Of a stretch of DNA of 64,000 bases, positions 63,291 to 64,000 are shown one piece after another (the stretch's first letter is position 1; each line of letters opens with the position of its first letter). Source of the stretch: Piper betle (lineage: Eukaryota; Streptophyta; Magnoliopsida; Piperales; Piperaceae); contig JAURVB010014787.1 of NCBI GenBank assembly GCA_033002965.1, forward strand, positions 1-64,000, written 5' to 3'. The position numbers and the translations under genes are program-made. The notes beneath the pieces are model-generated. The model did no database searches, was not told where the DNA came from, and saw only the letters and a list, made by a program, of their open reading frames with translations.

Positions 63291-64000
63291 GAGCACGAGG
63301 GTGATGAACATGATGATTATTAATTGATCATGTTGAGGGAAATATCACCAATGGACTAACAAACATCAATAAATAAAATTTATAATTAAATATAAACCCC
63401 AAACAAAGTAATATTTATTAAAATTTGTACATTAAGTAGGAATGTATTAATGAGACATTTACTTGTGGGAAGGAGCAATTATAGTTTATTATGATTTAGG
63501 GAGAGAATATCACTTATAATGTGAGGGAGGGGGATAAAGTATTTTTAATGGCCCAACCCAATTAGTATAAATTGATGAACTTAGTCATCTCTTTAAAAAT
63601 TATTAAACAAGTTAAAAATCTTAAACATGTTCTCACTAATATATTTAATCTTTAATTGGTAGGTATTGGTTGTGGAATTAACTTAATTTTTGAGGATATT
63701 ATAATATTAAAGGTTTGACACTGCTTGGAATGCCTTACAAAAGTATTTTAACATGGGGAGAGATTTGGTTTACTTAGGAAATATAATGGGTTTGGTTTGG
63801 GTTGAGAATAATTTAATATATATAGATTTGGGTTAGTGAAAGGAGCAATTTGTTTTAGAGACAAACCCTATATGAGATGAACATGAGAAGAGTTTTCTCC
63901 ACCATCGTTGTCGCTGGCGTTGCCACCCTAACACCACTGTCGCTATTGCCGTTGCCGCTACCATTGAGTTGTCATAGCCGTTCCTCCCTCCTTTTTGGGT
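63291..64000. other. AT-rich sequence with a partial open frame at the window edge
   Basis: Mostly AT-rich. From the ATG at 63877 (MNMRRVFSTIVVAGVATL) a frame stays open to the window end and becomes GC-richer, with TATATATAG at 63818. It might be the start of a gene, but only about 41 codons are visible and I do not recognise it. Confidence 0.3.

Overview
The window is nuclear DNA of a flowering plant. It holds multi-exon genes with GT-AG introns, recognisable plant proteins (an NBS1, a plant-type RNA polymerase subunit 12, a PORR-domain protein, a JMJ25/IBM1-like demethylase, a plant KNL1, a CYP86B relic) and dense Ty1-copia, Ty3-gypsy, hAT and LINE debris. Gene starts are GC-rich (RING gene, PORR gene, repeat protein) and lie in AT-rich surroundings. 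That fits a non-grass monocot, but the species is inference only.

Layout. 1-1170: decayed copia element. 1171-2545: AT-rich DNA with a GAGTCGAG-type repeat. 2546-6002: long LTR. 6529-7512 (+): RPB12. 8595-12531: 3' end of a gypsy-like element (32-bp tandem repeats, polypurine tract, 3.5-kb LTR) that is an inverted relative of the 2546-6002 copy. 13269-13932 (+): RING E3 ligase. 15208-19392 (-): NBS1 in 12 exons, 541 codons, fully intact. 19762-20886 (+): PORR-domain organelle RNA-binding protein, head to head with NBS1. 21991-37505 (+): JMJ25/IBM1-like histone H3K9 demethylase in 12 exons; intron 2 carries one copia element and intron 7 (7.6 kb) carries another with a hAT element inside it. 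39300-42381: broken succinyl-CoA ligase alpha fragment whose intron is filled with foldback elements. 43770-44460: LINE endonuclease relic fused to a dead CYP86B gene (44460-47208) that holds a third foldback element. 47893-48583: hAT-type non-autonomous element with a perfect 8-bp target duplication. 50736-52090 (+): unrecognised repeat-rich protein with a C-terminal membrane segment. 53105-61079 (-): KNL1/Spc7 kinetochore gene with a damaged 5' half. 62560-63290: LINE reverse transcriptase tail.

The intact or nearly intact genes are housekeeping or chromosome-related: transcription (RPB12), ubiquitination (RING), double-strand-break signalling (NBS1), organelle RNA processing (PORR), heterochromatin control (JMJ) and kinetochore assembly (KNL1). 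They do not form an operon-like unit. The one clear structural link is the shared NBS1/PORR upstream region of about 370 bp.

A recurring oddity is one-base frame breaks in otherwise well-conserved coding sequence, mostly losses from short homopolymers. They look more like sequencing or assembly errors than biology, so the affected genes should not be called pseudogenes without checking. CYP86B and succinyl-CoA ligase, by contrast, are true relics. The most interesting biological items are the nested transposons inside the JmjC-domain intron of an IBM1-like gene, the unrecognised LNP-repeat membrane protein, and a family of double-hairpin foldback elements.
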